Origin: Chara braunii
Taxonomy: Eukaryota; Streptophyta; Charophyceae; Charales; Characeae
NCBI GenBank assembly: GCA_003427395.1
Contig: BFEA01000024.1
Coordinates: forward strand, 3,974,965-3,998,209
Reading direction: 5' to 3'
Length of the DNA: 23,245 bases
In this document: piece after piece, positions 1 through 9,086 of the stretch
Position numbering within the stretch: the first letter of the stretch is position 1
How the letters are laid out: each line of letters opens with the position of its first letter
Program-made: the position numbers and the translations under genes
Notes under the pieces: generated by a model
Database searches by the model: none
Told to the model about the DNA's origin: nothing
Seen by the model: only the letters and a program-made list of their open reading frames with translations

Positions 1-57
<57 letters not shown>
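1..57. repeat. (CT)n microsatellite
   Basis: An uninterrupted CT dinucleotide run opens the window and passes directly into a C-rich stretch. It is the complement of the (GA)n type seen at 20590-20669. The true length is unknown because the window starts inside it. Confidence 0.97.
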
Positions 58-59
<2 letters not shown>

Positions 60-445
60 CCGTCGTTCCCACTGCGCACGATTCGGTTATGGTACTCCCA
101 CCCTCCCCTCCTCCGCGCTACCTCCTGCCTCCCCCTACCTCCTGCCGACGCGGCCCTCCCCCGCACCCCGTTGCCGCCCGAAACCGCTTTCCCGCCAACC
201 GACACCCCCCCCTCTTGCGATGTCGCCCGTGGCACTTACCGGCAGGCCTCCCGTCGACCCGCCCTTTTTCGCGAACCGCCGGGCCCTTTTTCCCTTGCCC
301 GCGGCCTCCACGAACCGCCACCGCCAATTTCCGCACGCCGTGGTCTCTGGTGCCACTGCGAAACGCCGCGTCGGGCCTCCACGAAACGCCCCGCCCACAT
401 TTTCGCTGGGCCCGGCGGGACGCGTCATGCTGGGCCCTTTGCTTG
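58..445. other. C-rich, GC-rich non-assigned stretch
   Basis: This stretch is strongly C-rich on the plus strand, and open frames exist on both strands simply because stops are rare in such composition. Translations are proline/arginine/alanine-rich with no domain I recognise. An imperfect local duplication is visible: GCCTCCACGAA occurs near 304 and again near 376, each followed by related CGCC-rich sequence. It could be a GC-rich promoter or 5' exon of a plant gene, or satellite-like sequence; nothing decides this. Confidence 0.4.
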
Positions 446-476
446 CTTTAGGAGTATAGAGAAGTTAGGAGTATGG

Positions 477-1013
477 GAGTTAATAGAGAAAGGCATTGCG
501 TGGTGGCTATGGTGGAGACGAGCAAGAAGGAGCGGAAAAACGTCGATCTCGTCCGTTTCTCGATGAAAACGGGCGAGGAAAGAATCAACTCGAGGGTTTT
601 AAAGCATGGCGAATTGAACGGTAAGGTTAGCTTGGGATGAAGGTTAGTAGGTTGTGAGTTAGTGGGAGAAAGCACTGCGTGAAGGGATGGTGAAGAGGCA
701 AGCAAGGCGCAGCGGGAAAGAAGATGCACGAGCGTTCCTCGACAATTTTAGATAGGGAAAGGTAGGATTTGGGGGTTTTCGTATGGAGCGAACCGGAATC
801 TGAAGTATATTTTAGGAGAAAGTTAGCAGAAATTGAGTTAGTAGAAAGATTTGGTGCGTCAAGGTTCTCCGTAGGGGATTATTAGGAAGCCGAAATCGAG
901 AGTCCTGCTCGCTTCGTAGCAAAACTTAGCGAGGAGGGAAGTTGAGTTGAGGTTTTCATGTTGAGCGAATCCGAGTTGGGAGTCGGTATTAGCAAAGAAT
1001 TAGTATGATAGAA
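477..1013 (+). repeat. three 179-bp satellite-like tandem units
   Basis: Three diverged units start with GAGTTARTRG-like sequence at 477, 656 and 835, exactly 179 bp apart each time. A second landmark, GGTTTT followed by a GGCGAA or GAGCGAA word, recurs near 595, 773 and 951 in the same phase. The 22 bases before 477 resemble a unit end (GTTAGGAGTA), and a weak fourth start may lie near 1012. Most of each unit is poorly conserved, so this is an old array. Unit length falls in the nucleosome-sized class common for plant satellites. No protein is supported. Confidence 0.65.
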
Positions 1014-2427
1014 GTTAAAGAAAAGAAAAGGTGAGGGACTGAGCGTGGAGCCGGTGTGGTTTGACGAAGATAACGAATATGGTAATGTATCTTCCCATTA
1101 TCAGAGGAAGAGTCGTTCTCATTTTGCACCCTGGATGGTTGCAGAAAAGCGATGTATGAAACCGTCGAATTGCTAGCTTGAGATCTGATCCAGCAGTCCG
1201 GCTTAGGCAGAAAGACACCCGAGTGACATTCATGAGGTCTTGGGCCCAATCGCCATTGGCATCATATACATGAGCGGCTGTTTGACAGTAGTGGACGTGT
1301 GATCGTTGCTGCCATAATCACCAGCGGGTGGTTGTTGTTATATGATTGCGCACATGTTGGTTGAAGTGTTGTCCGATTCCTTGAGCAGTTGAAGGCAGGC
1401 TGTCGGATCGGATGTCTACCTGTTAACGATGCGTTGCCTATCAAGTAGTTGTATCAGGGTGAGGCCGATCTTGAAGTTGAAGGGTAGTTGTTGGTCAGTG
1501 TGTCGTCCCTACTAGCGGCTGGAGCAACAGAGAGACAGGCGCAGAGCTAAAGACTTGCCCACTGACCGATGTAAGGGCCGACCCGTCAATGTGAAGTTGC
1601 AGCGGACAGGCGGCAGAAAACTGCAGATTGGGTTGCTGGTCGTTATCACCATGGCCCACCAGCCTATGCAATAACAGGCTAACCACAAAGGTGTAGAATA
1701 GCAGCCAGGCAAGGGCACAACTGCGAAGGGGCTAAGTTTGTTGAAGCGGAGCCGCAAGCTAGTGAATTTATCTGTGACCCTTACGCTTCAAATCGAGAAT
1801 TTTGCAGTGGAATGAGCTAGGTGAAGGGAGGTCTTTGCTGCGTATGGGAGTGTCGTCAGAAAGTCAACAGTTAGAGGTTGACGTCAGTTTGACCAGGTTG
1901 GTGGGCGATTTTGGCCGCCATTGCGGGGCCCTCAGGCGAGTCAAGATTTCAAGGCCCCCTCCCGTGAGTTTGAGAGCACCTCTCTAGTATCTGAGAGTCT
2001 TAATGATTTTATTTCTGCCCGTCTGACTCTAAGTCTAGTCTATTGGTTCTAAGAGGAAGGCGACAGGCGGGATTGCAACCCGTAGGACCGCAGCAAGACT
2101 TTATGGGGAGTCCACCCACCGATTGCGGGAGCTCTTCCGGAACCTAGGCGAGGTTCTGGAGGCAGGGAACTATTAGGTATATCATTTTCTATTTGTATGA
2201 CCCCACCACACCCCTGTTTGTCTATCTCCTTTTAGTTTGACTGATGTATGCATGTGTGTCCCTCTGAATTTGCTTTTCTTTCGGGACCTAATTAGACTGA
2301 ATGAAAGGAACGTGTGAGAGTGAAGCATAAGTTTTATTTTCATTTAGATTGAAAGCAAACAAGGGGGTGAATTGGGGAAAGGTGGGAGGAAGGCAGACTG
2401 CATACGTTTCACCGGGTCAACCAAGGA
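1014..2427. other. no gene recognised
   Basis: About 1.4 kb with only short open frames on both strands and no recognisable protein, RNA gene or clear repeat family. Composition is mixed; around 1900-2160 there are G/C-rich patches. If 2428-3660 belongs to a retrotransposon end, some of this DNA could lie in the same element, but I cannot place a boundary. Confidence 0.4.
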
Positions 2428-3046
2428 CTGGGCATTGTTTCTAAGCTGAATGGCCCAGGGTTATGTTTATTTGGCTGTTTTCTGAAGGGTCAGGGATTGT
2501 TTCTAAGCTGAATGGTCTAGTTGTTGTGTTTAATTTTTGAGGGTTTGCCTGATTTGAAGGGTTTAAGTTCTTGTTTTATTCTGAGGGAGGATTCTGGTCT
2601 AAGGTTGAGCATTGTTTCTAAGCTGAATGGTTTAGCCTGAAAACCACACACATAAATATAAACTGAGTATAAAAGAAAGTATTCTACTTATATTTGCATG
2701 TGAACTGACAGTTGGACATTGTTTCCAAGCCGAATGGTCCAGCGCTAAGCCATATCACTAAGAAGAGAAGAGAAATTACAGAGTATAATTGAAAGTAGTC
2801 TGGGCAAGCTGAACATTGTTTCCAAGCCGAATGGTTCAGTCCCCTGCCCATATTTGCATTTTCTTTTGAGAATAAAGTCAGAAAGTTATTAAATTTTGGA
2901 TATTAAACAGTCCAGGGTGACTAGGCATTGTTTCCAAGCCGAATGGTCTAGTCATATGCCCAAAGAAGAGAGAAGTAGTTGTGCAGCCTGCTCGTGTATA
3001 TCTTAAGGCACGTTGGGCATTGTTTTCAAGCCGAATGGTCTAGCGT
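2428..3046 (+). repeat. array of seven spaced hairpins with covarying stems
   Basis: Seven copies of the core ATTGTTTCYAAGCYGAATGG are flanked by arms that differ from copy to copy yet pair with each other. Approximate hairpins are 2428-2458, 2491-2520, 2602-2638, 2711-2743, 2809-2839, 2918-2954 and 3010-3046. Examples of paired arms: CTGGGC/GCCCAG, CTGAAC/GTTCAG, TGACTAGGC/GTCTAGTCA and ACGTTGGGC/GTCTAGCGT, with G-T wobbles. ATT/AAT closes a loop of about 12 nt and one G is bulged. Copies 1-3 carry CTAAGCTG in the loop; copies 4-6 carry CCAAGCCG and copy 7 TCAAGCCG. Spacers of roughly 30-85 bp are unrelated. The second copy pairs least well. Function is unknown; a structured RNA region of a retrotransposon LTR or leader is one option. 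Confidence 0.85.
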
Positions 3047-3244
3047 TATGCAATAAGTAAGTTGGGTATAAGGGTTGAATTACTTGAGGATTCATGAACT
3101 ATCTTATATGAAGTGACTTTGGGATGGTGAGAGTACTTACCTTTGTGGTTTGACCTGTGTGTGACTGAGTGCGACTACTACTCAGTATGAGTTTCAGTTT
3201 GATAGGTAGTTGCTTTAGTTGCTCGCCACGTGCTAGAGCCATAG

Positions 3245-3612
3245 GAGTTAGTTTCAATTTCTGCATTTTCAGGGATCATTTATTTATACTTGGTCTTGTA
3301 TAAATCTTGGTAAGCCACTTTCCCTACGGGAAGCGTTGCCGGAATTTCTACAAAACCAAGGAGTTAGTCACATTTTGTTTTTTTCAGAGTTCAGTTTTTC
3401 TGACTTTTTGGATTAATAAAAATCTAGAAAGCCTCCTTTTCTAAACGGGGTACTGCCAAAATTTTTCATTGTTTTTGCTAATTCAGGGAGTTAGACAAAA
3501 AATTGACTTCCAGAATTAAAGTCTCGTTTTTGTTTTCATATTTGAGTTATTATAAATTCTGAAAAAACATTTTTCCTACGGGAAGCGCTGTCGAAATTTT
3601 TTTAGTTTAGAG
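3245..3612 (+). repeat. three ~125-bp tandem units, two with a TTCCYTACGGGAA hairpin
   Basis: GAGTTAG recurs at 3245, 3361, 3488 and 3613 (spacing 116, 127 and 125). Before each of the last three lies a related block: a T-rich stretch, an ATAAA/ATCT-like segment, a CCCTACGGGAAGCG-like core, a GCCRAATTT-like segment, then an A/T-rich end. In the first and third units the core forms a small hairpin (CCC-TAC-GGG); in the middle unit it is eroded. The units abut the primer-binding-like motif at 3641. Confidence 0.7.
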
Positions 3613-3640
3613 GAGTTAGATTATGTTTTGAGAGGTGGCG

Positions 3641-3658
3641 ACTCTAGCAATCCACCCT
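3641..3658 (+). other. primer-binding-site-like motif
   Basis: TGGCGACTCTAGC begins with TGG, as expected for complementarity to a tRNA 3' CCA end. From memory it resembles the TGGCGACTC primer sites described for some plant Tat/Ogre-type Ty3/gypsy elements, which use tRNA-Arg. The match is short and the upstream LTR terminus is not canonical, so this is tentative. Confidence 0.3.
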
Positions 3659-3659
3659 G

Positions 3660-5394
3660 AATAGAGGAAATGTTGTCATAGGTCTGTCTTGCGTTGGACA
3701 CTGGCTTAGAAGTAGGTATAGGCTTAGCTTGGAGAAGGATCTTGGGTGAGTGTTATGAAGTTGTATTCCCCATACACTTATGAATTTAGCTTGGGGATTG
3801 GTCTGTCTTGTGTTACAGGACTTCGTGATCGATTGATTCAGGATTTGGGCTAGATTCAGCTTTGATCCTACAAGGATCGTCTTCTGTTATCATTGATAAG
3901 AGGTCGGTTGCCGATTCGTCGGTTTACGATTCAACTTCAATCCACTCCTGTCATTCAACCTAAAGGCTTTTGCCTTGTAATTTGAATTGTTTCGTTGTGT
4001 TTTTCGCTCAAACTTTATTTGAATGGTCATTTAAAAAAAGTACTGAGTGTTTTATTTTGAGGAGTTGCACAAGAGTGAGGCTCGCATGGCTAAAGCGAGG
4101 GGTGTGAGTGCAGAGAATGGTTGAAGTTGACCCCGTGTAGTGCATGGACTTTTGGTTGAATCTTTGATGTGATTGCAGGTATGTTTGGTGATTCGGACTT
4201 TGGATTTGACTGTCATCGCTCACATATACATATATATAGAAGAGAGGAGTCTCACTGTGACTGTGAGAAGTGATCGTCATATATTAATAACCCTCTATAT
4301 ATATGTAAATACATATGTTTTGAGTGTTTCGTGCGACGTACAGTGACCTCGCGTAAGGGTTAAACACATTATGTTTCGAGAGAAAAGAGACTTCCCCTTT
4401 TAGCCTTTGCTTTTTAGAATTTATATTGTTGGACGTTGTAGTCCGTGACTGCCCTCAAAGTCAAACCCCTTGATTTCTCTCCAAGCCCTAGATGAAGGAG
4501 TTGGTCTCCAGGGTGATAAGAAACGATTGTCACCACATGTATGAACCTGTGTACCACCCACTCTCTGCAGGGTGCAGAAGAGGGTGTGGTTCTCAACCGC
4601 ACTTGACGGTTGTCCAACGTCGAGAGATCAATCCCTCAAGGCGCGTGTCAGCCGACACCTGAGTATCGAATGTGAACCTCATGATTAACGAGGACCGCAT
4701 GAGTACGGGTACTACACGTTACGCCATCATTGCGACTGCTTGCGTATGCTTGCACTGCGAGTCGATATGAGTAAGCCCTGTGTCCGTGCGGTTTTATACT
4801 AAGTCTCGCACGCGATACCTATCCGATTTCCGCGTCGGAAAGTTATGGGATGGTTATTAAGGGACTAGGAGTGTTGCCTCGTTGTTTTCCCTTTGTAGTT
4901 TTGTATATGTATGTGTAAGTGTGTGTGTTTTTATTTTTATGTTCTTTATAGTGGTGTGCGCACGGTGTGTGGGATACGTCCTAGTCGACCGACGACGAGT
5001 CGCGCTTGGGACCTCAGCCCCCAAGGCGTCGGTTCGCGTGCGGGTCCGATAGAGGCGTAATACCGCACGTACCCCCTATGCTACAGCGAACGAGAAACGC
5101 CCTTGGCTTGTTCACCTCTGCGATTGCAACTGATCAACTTTCGTACTATGGACTGGTAGCTCATCGGGATAGGTCCACCGAAGGGAGGTGACAGCTCCCG
5201 TAAGGTGGAGGTAAATCGTGCCTCGTGTAAGCTCTATTCTGTCGTAGGGGCTCGTGAGAGGTATGGCTGGCGCACTCGGCCGGAGCGGCTTACGGAAGCT
5301 CCATGTGTATTCGCGACGAGGAACATACCAGCTCCTGCGTGACACGGCTGGGAGGGTCCCGCCCCGTTTTGTGCGGTGTCGGACCGATGCGCTC
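3660..5394. other. no gene recognised; composition shift in the right third
   Basis: No protein family is visible. 3660-4960 is mostly AT-rich with short dinucleotide-like TATATA runs near 4225 and 4295. Small hairpins occur, for example CAACCG-CGGTTG near 4596-4614. From about 4955 to 5394 the sequence turns markedly more GC-rich than the pol remnant that follows, and both strands have chance open frames. That block ends abruptly where integrase similarity begins, so 5395 may be an insertion or rearrangement junction. Confidence 0.4.
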
Positions 5395-6060
5395 GACACC
5401 GTACCACAGAGTGAATGCAACATAACCAGTGGTCCTCTTGACAATGATGTTATCAGCGTAAACTGCAGCTCTTAGTACTTTTGACCAGTTACTGAGATTC
5501 TCTTCACACCATTTAGCCAATTAATTTTTCACAATTTTGTGACCTCTCTCGGCTGGTGCATTTGCTTGAGAATGATAAGTAGTTACGTATCAAATTATGA
5601 CACTTAATCTCAGAGTGGTTCTTTTTACAATTTCATTTTTGAATTCATATCCTCTGTCCGAAACAAACTCTTTGATGAAGGGATATCTAAGGTACACTTC
5701 CTCTATCCAATCAACCACTTGTTCAACTGTTTTTCTCTTCCAATTTTTTTCCTTAACATATTCAAAAAAAAAAAATTCACGTTCAGTATGTACCTCATCC
5801 CTCCTTTGCCTAGATGCATGGTGATGAGATCGAAATAAAGTCGACTGACTGATTCTATTAGGATAGTAGAGAACAAAGTCTCAATCATTCTAGTTGTAGA
5901 TATCTTCTGACATGATACACATGACTTACAAAACCTAAAAATCATGTTTCTTATGCCAGACTAAAAATAAAGTTTAGTCATCTTAGAGCAGGTTGTTTCA
6001 GTGGCTCTATGACCACCTTCAACCCCCTCATGAAGAAGAACAATTATTTCTAATTGTTTT
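5395..6060 (-). pseudogene. Ty3/gypsy integrase remnant
   Basis: Integrase joins retroelement cDNA to host DNA. Reading down the minus strand, a zinc-binding HHCC-like part appears first (HEG..GGHRAT near 6020, CKSCVSC near 5920). The catalytic core follows: a first-Asp context YFDLI, a second in VSDRGYEF (about 5650), and the Glu in NAPAERGHK (about 5545). After that comes WYG with the usual upstream TGxxxFxL context near 5405-5440. Stops interrupt the core after SVII and before LAKW, and a frameshift falls at the A/T run near 5765-5776. Similarity stops at about 5395, so the C-terminal portion is missing. All three catalytic positions remain recognisable, but the frame is broken. Confidence 0.85.
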
Positions 6061-6124
6061 TATTTCCCACAAACAACTCTTAGTGGATGCAAACCTTCCT
6101 TGCAGTCCAGAAAAATGTAACCCC

Positions 6125-6540
6125 TCCATAGTCTAAACTTCTTCCTTGAATTTTTGAAGCAATATTCCTTTATCTTTTTTTTTTTCAATCGTTTTCTCAA
6201 TCTTTTGGTAGCTTCTATCATACTCTTCAAAGATTAAAGAAATTTCTTCTTCTTTCTTTTCGACCTCTTCTTCTTCCTTTGAACCAGATTCCTCCCCCAA
6301 TTCATGGACAACCACAATTGTTGCATTGACTCTAGCATACCAATCGTTATGTTCCCCATCCTCTTCTTTCTCAATAATTAATTCATAAACATACGCGTCA
6401 GGGATTTCTTCCCAACTGTCTCTTTCTTCCGGCCATAAGTTTCATTTATAGGAACTTGAAGTCTTATAGTCTTCATCATCCTCTTCATTCAGAAAATTAT
6501 CAACATAAATAGTCTCTTCTGTAGTCTCATCAATATTTTC
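6125..6540 (-). pseudogene. acidic linker between RNase H and integrase
   Basis: On the minus strand, the segment between the RNase H end and the integrase zinc region translates to a strongly acidic, Glu/Lys-rich stretch. It includes runs such as SKEEEEVEKKEEE and an Asp/Glu-rich part (NEEDDED). It keeps a mostly open frame in line with the flanking pol domains, with a few stops. Linkers at this point of gypsy pol are variable; I recognise no domain in it. A 60-residue open frame at 6133-6315 is part of it and should not be called a separate gene. Confidence 0.55.
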
Positions 6541-6544
6541 ATCT

Positions 6545-6975
6545 TCATAACAATGTACTCAACTCGACTTAGGTCATCTGCTTGATTTTTCTCAGTTGGA
6601 ATCTTTTCAAACTTCAAATCAAAAGTGCAGATAAGAGCAATTTATCTGCTTACTATTGAAACTACTTGTTGATGCTTCTTGATAGCACCAATCACAGCAG
6701 ATGCATCGGTCCTCAGAATGAACCTCCTTCTAAGTACATAGTCCCTAAAACACCTGAGGCAGTAAATGATTGTCAATAACTCGTTTATGAATTGGGTGTA
6801 GCTTCTTTCTGTGGAATTGAGAGTTTTACTCTCAAACCTCAGAGATCTCTCTCGTTCATTCTCATCTTTCTGTATGAGTACACTACCCAGATCGACTGGT
6901 CCTCCATCAACCTCAATGATGAAGGGTCATTCATCTTCATCATCATAATAAGGCACTCCCAACACTACACCTCCA
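6545..6975 (-). pseudogene. Ty3/gypsy RNase H remnant
   Basis: RNase H degrades the RNA strand of the RNA-DNA hybrid during reverse transcription. On the minus strand I read an EVDGGPVDLGSVLIQKD-like start (about 6910), then LRFESKTLNSTERSYTQF, then RRRFILRTDASAV (about 6715), and near the end KNQADDLSRVEY (about 6550). This order and the terminal ADxLSR motif are typical of the gypsy RNase H fold. A stop lies just before the first motif and another after the central part. The domain sits directly downstream of RT in the same element. Confidence 0.8.
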
Positions 6976-7163
6976 TCTTTTAATTTTTATTGTGAAGTTT
7001 CAGCAACAATTTATCTCTTCTCAGTCCATGGTAAGTCAACTTGTTGCCTTACCATCTCGCTTCAAAGCTCTGCAAGGGTAGCAAAATGAGAAATAAGAAT
7101 CCTCTAGAATCCGCAGACACCCAAGAAGTTTATGACATCTGTCACTCACTTGAGAGACAAGGG

Positions 7164-8230
7164 TCAGTTAAGGATTATATTTATTTTCTTGGGGTCGAGA
7201 CTCCTCCCCTTGGAGAAACATCTAAAGCGTAAGATGGTTACCTGTGCTTGAAAGAGAAGGGACTTTGGTCCGTCGGCAGTCAGATTATATTTTTGAAGTC
7301 TCCCCAGGACCAGCTTTACACCTTCAACATTTTCCCAGACAAACTTTCTGACTCCATCAGTAACCAAAGTCTCGTCTCTTACTACAAGTCCTTTCACTAG
7401 ATTATCATCAATATAGAAATTGGTTATCTTAGAAGAAATATCCTGCATGACTTGGATCATATCCCTTTGAACCACCGCCAGACCATTGGTCCACCCTTGT
7501 GGTACCACGCACATTTGAATAAGCCATTTAAGCGTGTGCATGAAAGTCATTGGTCAGCTAGTGGGATCAATGAGAAACTGATCGCGGCCAAAATATAAAT
7601 CAATTAATGAATAAATGGATCCACTAACAAAGAACTTAGAAAGGAGATCAATATTAGAAATACTACTTGCATCACATATCGTCACTAAGTTGAGTTTATG
7701 AAAGTTTTGTTTTCATCCCAAACCTCCTCTTGGTTTCCAAAAGCAGAACCAGTGATTAGCATATGGTCCATCATCAGATTCAGCAACATTGGAAACAATA
7801 TTTTTGTCAAGGTGTTTAAGTATCTCTGCTTCTTCTTTTTTAGCATACTTAGTTGGTCTATCGTTCCAAGGAACATGATCAACAGTTCAGATTTTTGCCA
7901 TCTTGATCATATCCACATCCAACCGCCCTCTCTCTTCATCATTAAATGAGAACGTACAAGAGAACGCTTAACACACCTTAAAGATATAATCCTTCTCTTA
8001 AGGCCAGACAAACTAATCTAAACTAATTTTCATAGTGTCAAATTTTTCCCTAGTGACTCTGTTTCCCAACTTTGCTGACTCCCTTAATGCTTTAATGATT
8101 TTTTTTTATTTTTTCAATGCCTCGTCATAATTTTTTTCTATTAGAACGACCACGAGGTTCTTTTTCACCCCTTGGGCTTGTACTTTTTCTTTGACCCAGT
8201 AACTATCTCTAATACTCTAAAAGAAATAGA
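7164..8230 (-). pseudogene. Ty3/gypsy reverse transcriptase remnant
   Basis: On the minus strand the N-terminal approach reads RVTREKFD and VDHVPWNDRP. It is followed by a GPYANHWFCFWKPRGG-like motif (about 7740), IYSLIDLYFGRDQF (about 7590), VVPQGWTNGLAVVQRDM (about 7490), the catalytic-site equivalent FYIDDN (about 7410), then GVRKFV and LTADGPKS (about 7275). A 128-residue stretch (7164-7550) is still open across palm motifs. The YIDD box matches the YxDD/FxDD polymerase signature. Multiple stops and frameshifts upstream show that this is an inactive copy. Confidence 0.88.
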
Positions 8231-8566
8231 GGGTCTCACGTGATCGTCCCACGCGAGCCCTCGACCGCAGTGTTGGGAAACGGTAGAACGGGCCCACGGG
8301 CCCAACGGGGAATGACCGACCAGCACAGTGCACAGTGGTAAGAAAACAGCATTACCCGCCCTGATGGTCTATCTGTTAGGGTCATTGGTTTTGTTCACTC
8401 CCAGTTCCCTGATCACATGTGTTCCCCCTGTCACTATGTGTGGATGCCCTTAGGAGTTATCGACCCCTAGGCTGCATTCGCCATCCTCAGAGACCATCCC
8501 ACCCTTTGGTTTGCGACACACTCCTCCTGTGACATATGGTTGTCTTGTTGTTGTTGTTGTTGCTCT

Positions 8567-8742
8567 CAGACTGAGGCTACTGCCTCTGACATTTCTAGGA
8601 TTTAGTTATTCTGCTTTTGCTGTTCTTAGGACTTATACACTAGTCAACTGTTTCCAGACTGAGGCTACTGCCTCCGACATTCTAGGACCTAGTTGTCATT
8701 ACTTTCTGTTTTCCTATGACATGTATGCTAGTTAGTTGCTTT
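8567..8742 (+). repeat. 88-bp tandem duplication carrying a GAGGC-GCCTC hairpin
   Basis: CAGACTGAGGCTACTGCCTC starts at 8567 and again at 8655. Similarity continues less exactly through TCTAGGAYYTAGTT and CTAGTYARYTG-like words to about 8742. Each unit holds the perfect hairpin GAGGC-TACT-GCCTC. The second half of each unit has diverged. Confidence 0.7.
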
Positions 8743-9072
8743 TGCTGTCACTTAGGTTGTTAGTTGTGACATTGCTGTTTTTGTGACATTTTCTACCCTA
8801 GGTTGCATCGCATGGACTCAGCATGGAGCTTGCTCTGCATACTAGACTACTCAGGTTTTCTTTTTCTTTGGTAGAGTTCCGCTTCTTGGCGGAAGCGTGC
8901 TTGTATCTAGGCGATCCATCACAGGCCGAGGATCGTGTAGCGGACCTCTGGTTGGCCTGTGAGACCAGCCCCTTGGCCTGTCCTCACAGACCTGTGTTGT
9001 ATTCCGGGCAGTCTAGGCCAGGCCGGTACCTCTGTCGATACCAGCCAGTCTAGTCCAGTCCCGTCAGTCCGC

Positions 9073-9086
9073 TGGGGTATACCCCA
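9073..9086. repeat. 14-bp perfect palindrome
   Basis: TGGGGTATACCCCA is its own reverse complement. It could be a binding site or a chance palindrome; nothing around it decides. Confidence 0.6.

Larger units (their letters stand above)
2428..3660 (+). mobile_element. possible LTR/leader segment of a retrotransposon
   Basis: This is a weak composite call. The hairpin array, the ~125-bp tandem units and a TGGCGACTC primer-binding-like motif occur in that order, as expected if an LTR end meets a primer-binding site. TATA-like sequence (GAGTATAAAAG) lies near 2665. Against it: no second LTR copy is in the window, no CA dinucleotide sits immediately before the TGG, and no gag follows. It may be a truncated element, or not an LTR at all. 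Confidence 0.28.
5395..8230 (-). mobile_element. decayed Ty3/gypsy retrotransposon (pol portion)
   Basis: Read on the minus strand from about 8230 to 5395, conceptual translation gives reverse transcriptase, RNase H and integrase in the canonical Ty3/gypsy order. Each domain is interrupted by stops and small frameshifts. I see no gag, protease or matching LTRs, and the C-terminal part of integrase is cut off at about 5395. The RT motif PQGWTN and the integrase motif ERGHK suggest a lineage unlike the commonest angiosperm chromoviruses; similar wording occurs in fungal and some early plant gypsy elements as I recall, so lineage assignment needs a phylogeny. The copy is inactive. Confidence 0.85.

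Noticed and set aside
89-566. Overlapping Pro/Arg-rich open frames near the left end
   Set aside because: They arise from C-rich composition on both strands; nothing recognisable in the proteins.
2428-3046. CRISPR-like array
   Set aside because: Regular spaced repeats, but spacers vary from about 30 to 85 bp, repeat arms differ between copies, there are no cas genes, and the context is plant-like.
5006-5444. Open frames in the GC-rich block, including a 110-residue one
   Set aside because: No family resemblance outside the short integrase scrap at the end; length is expected from composition.
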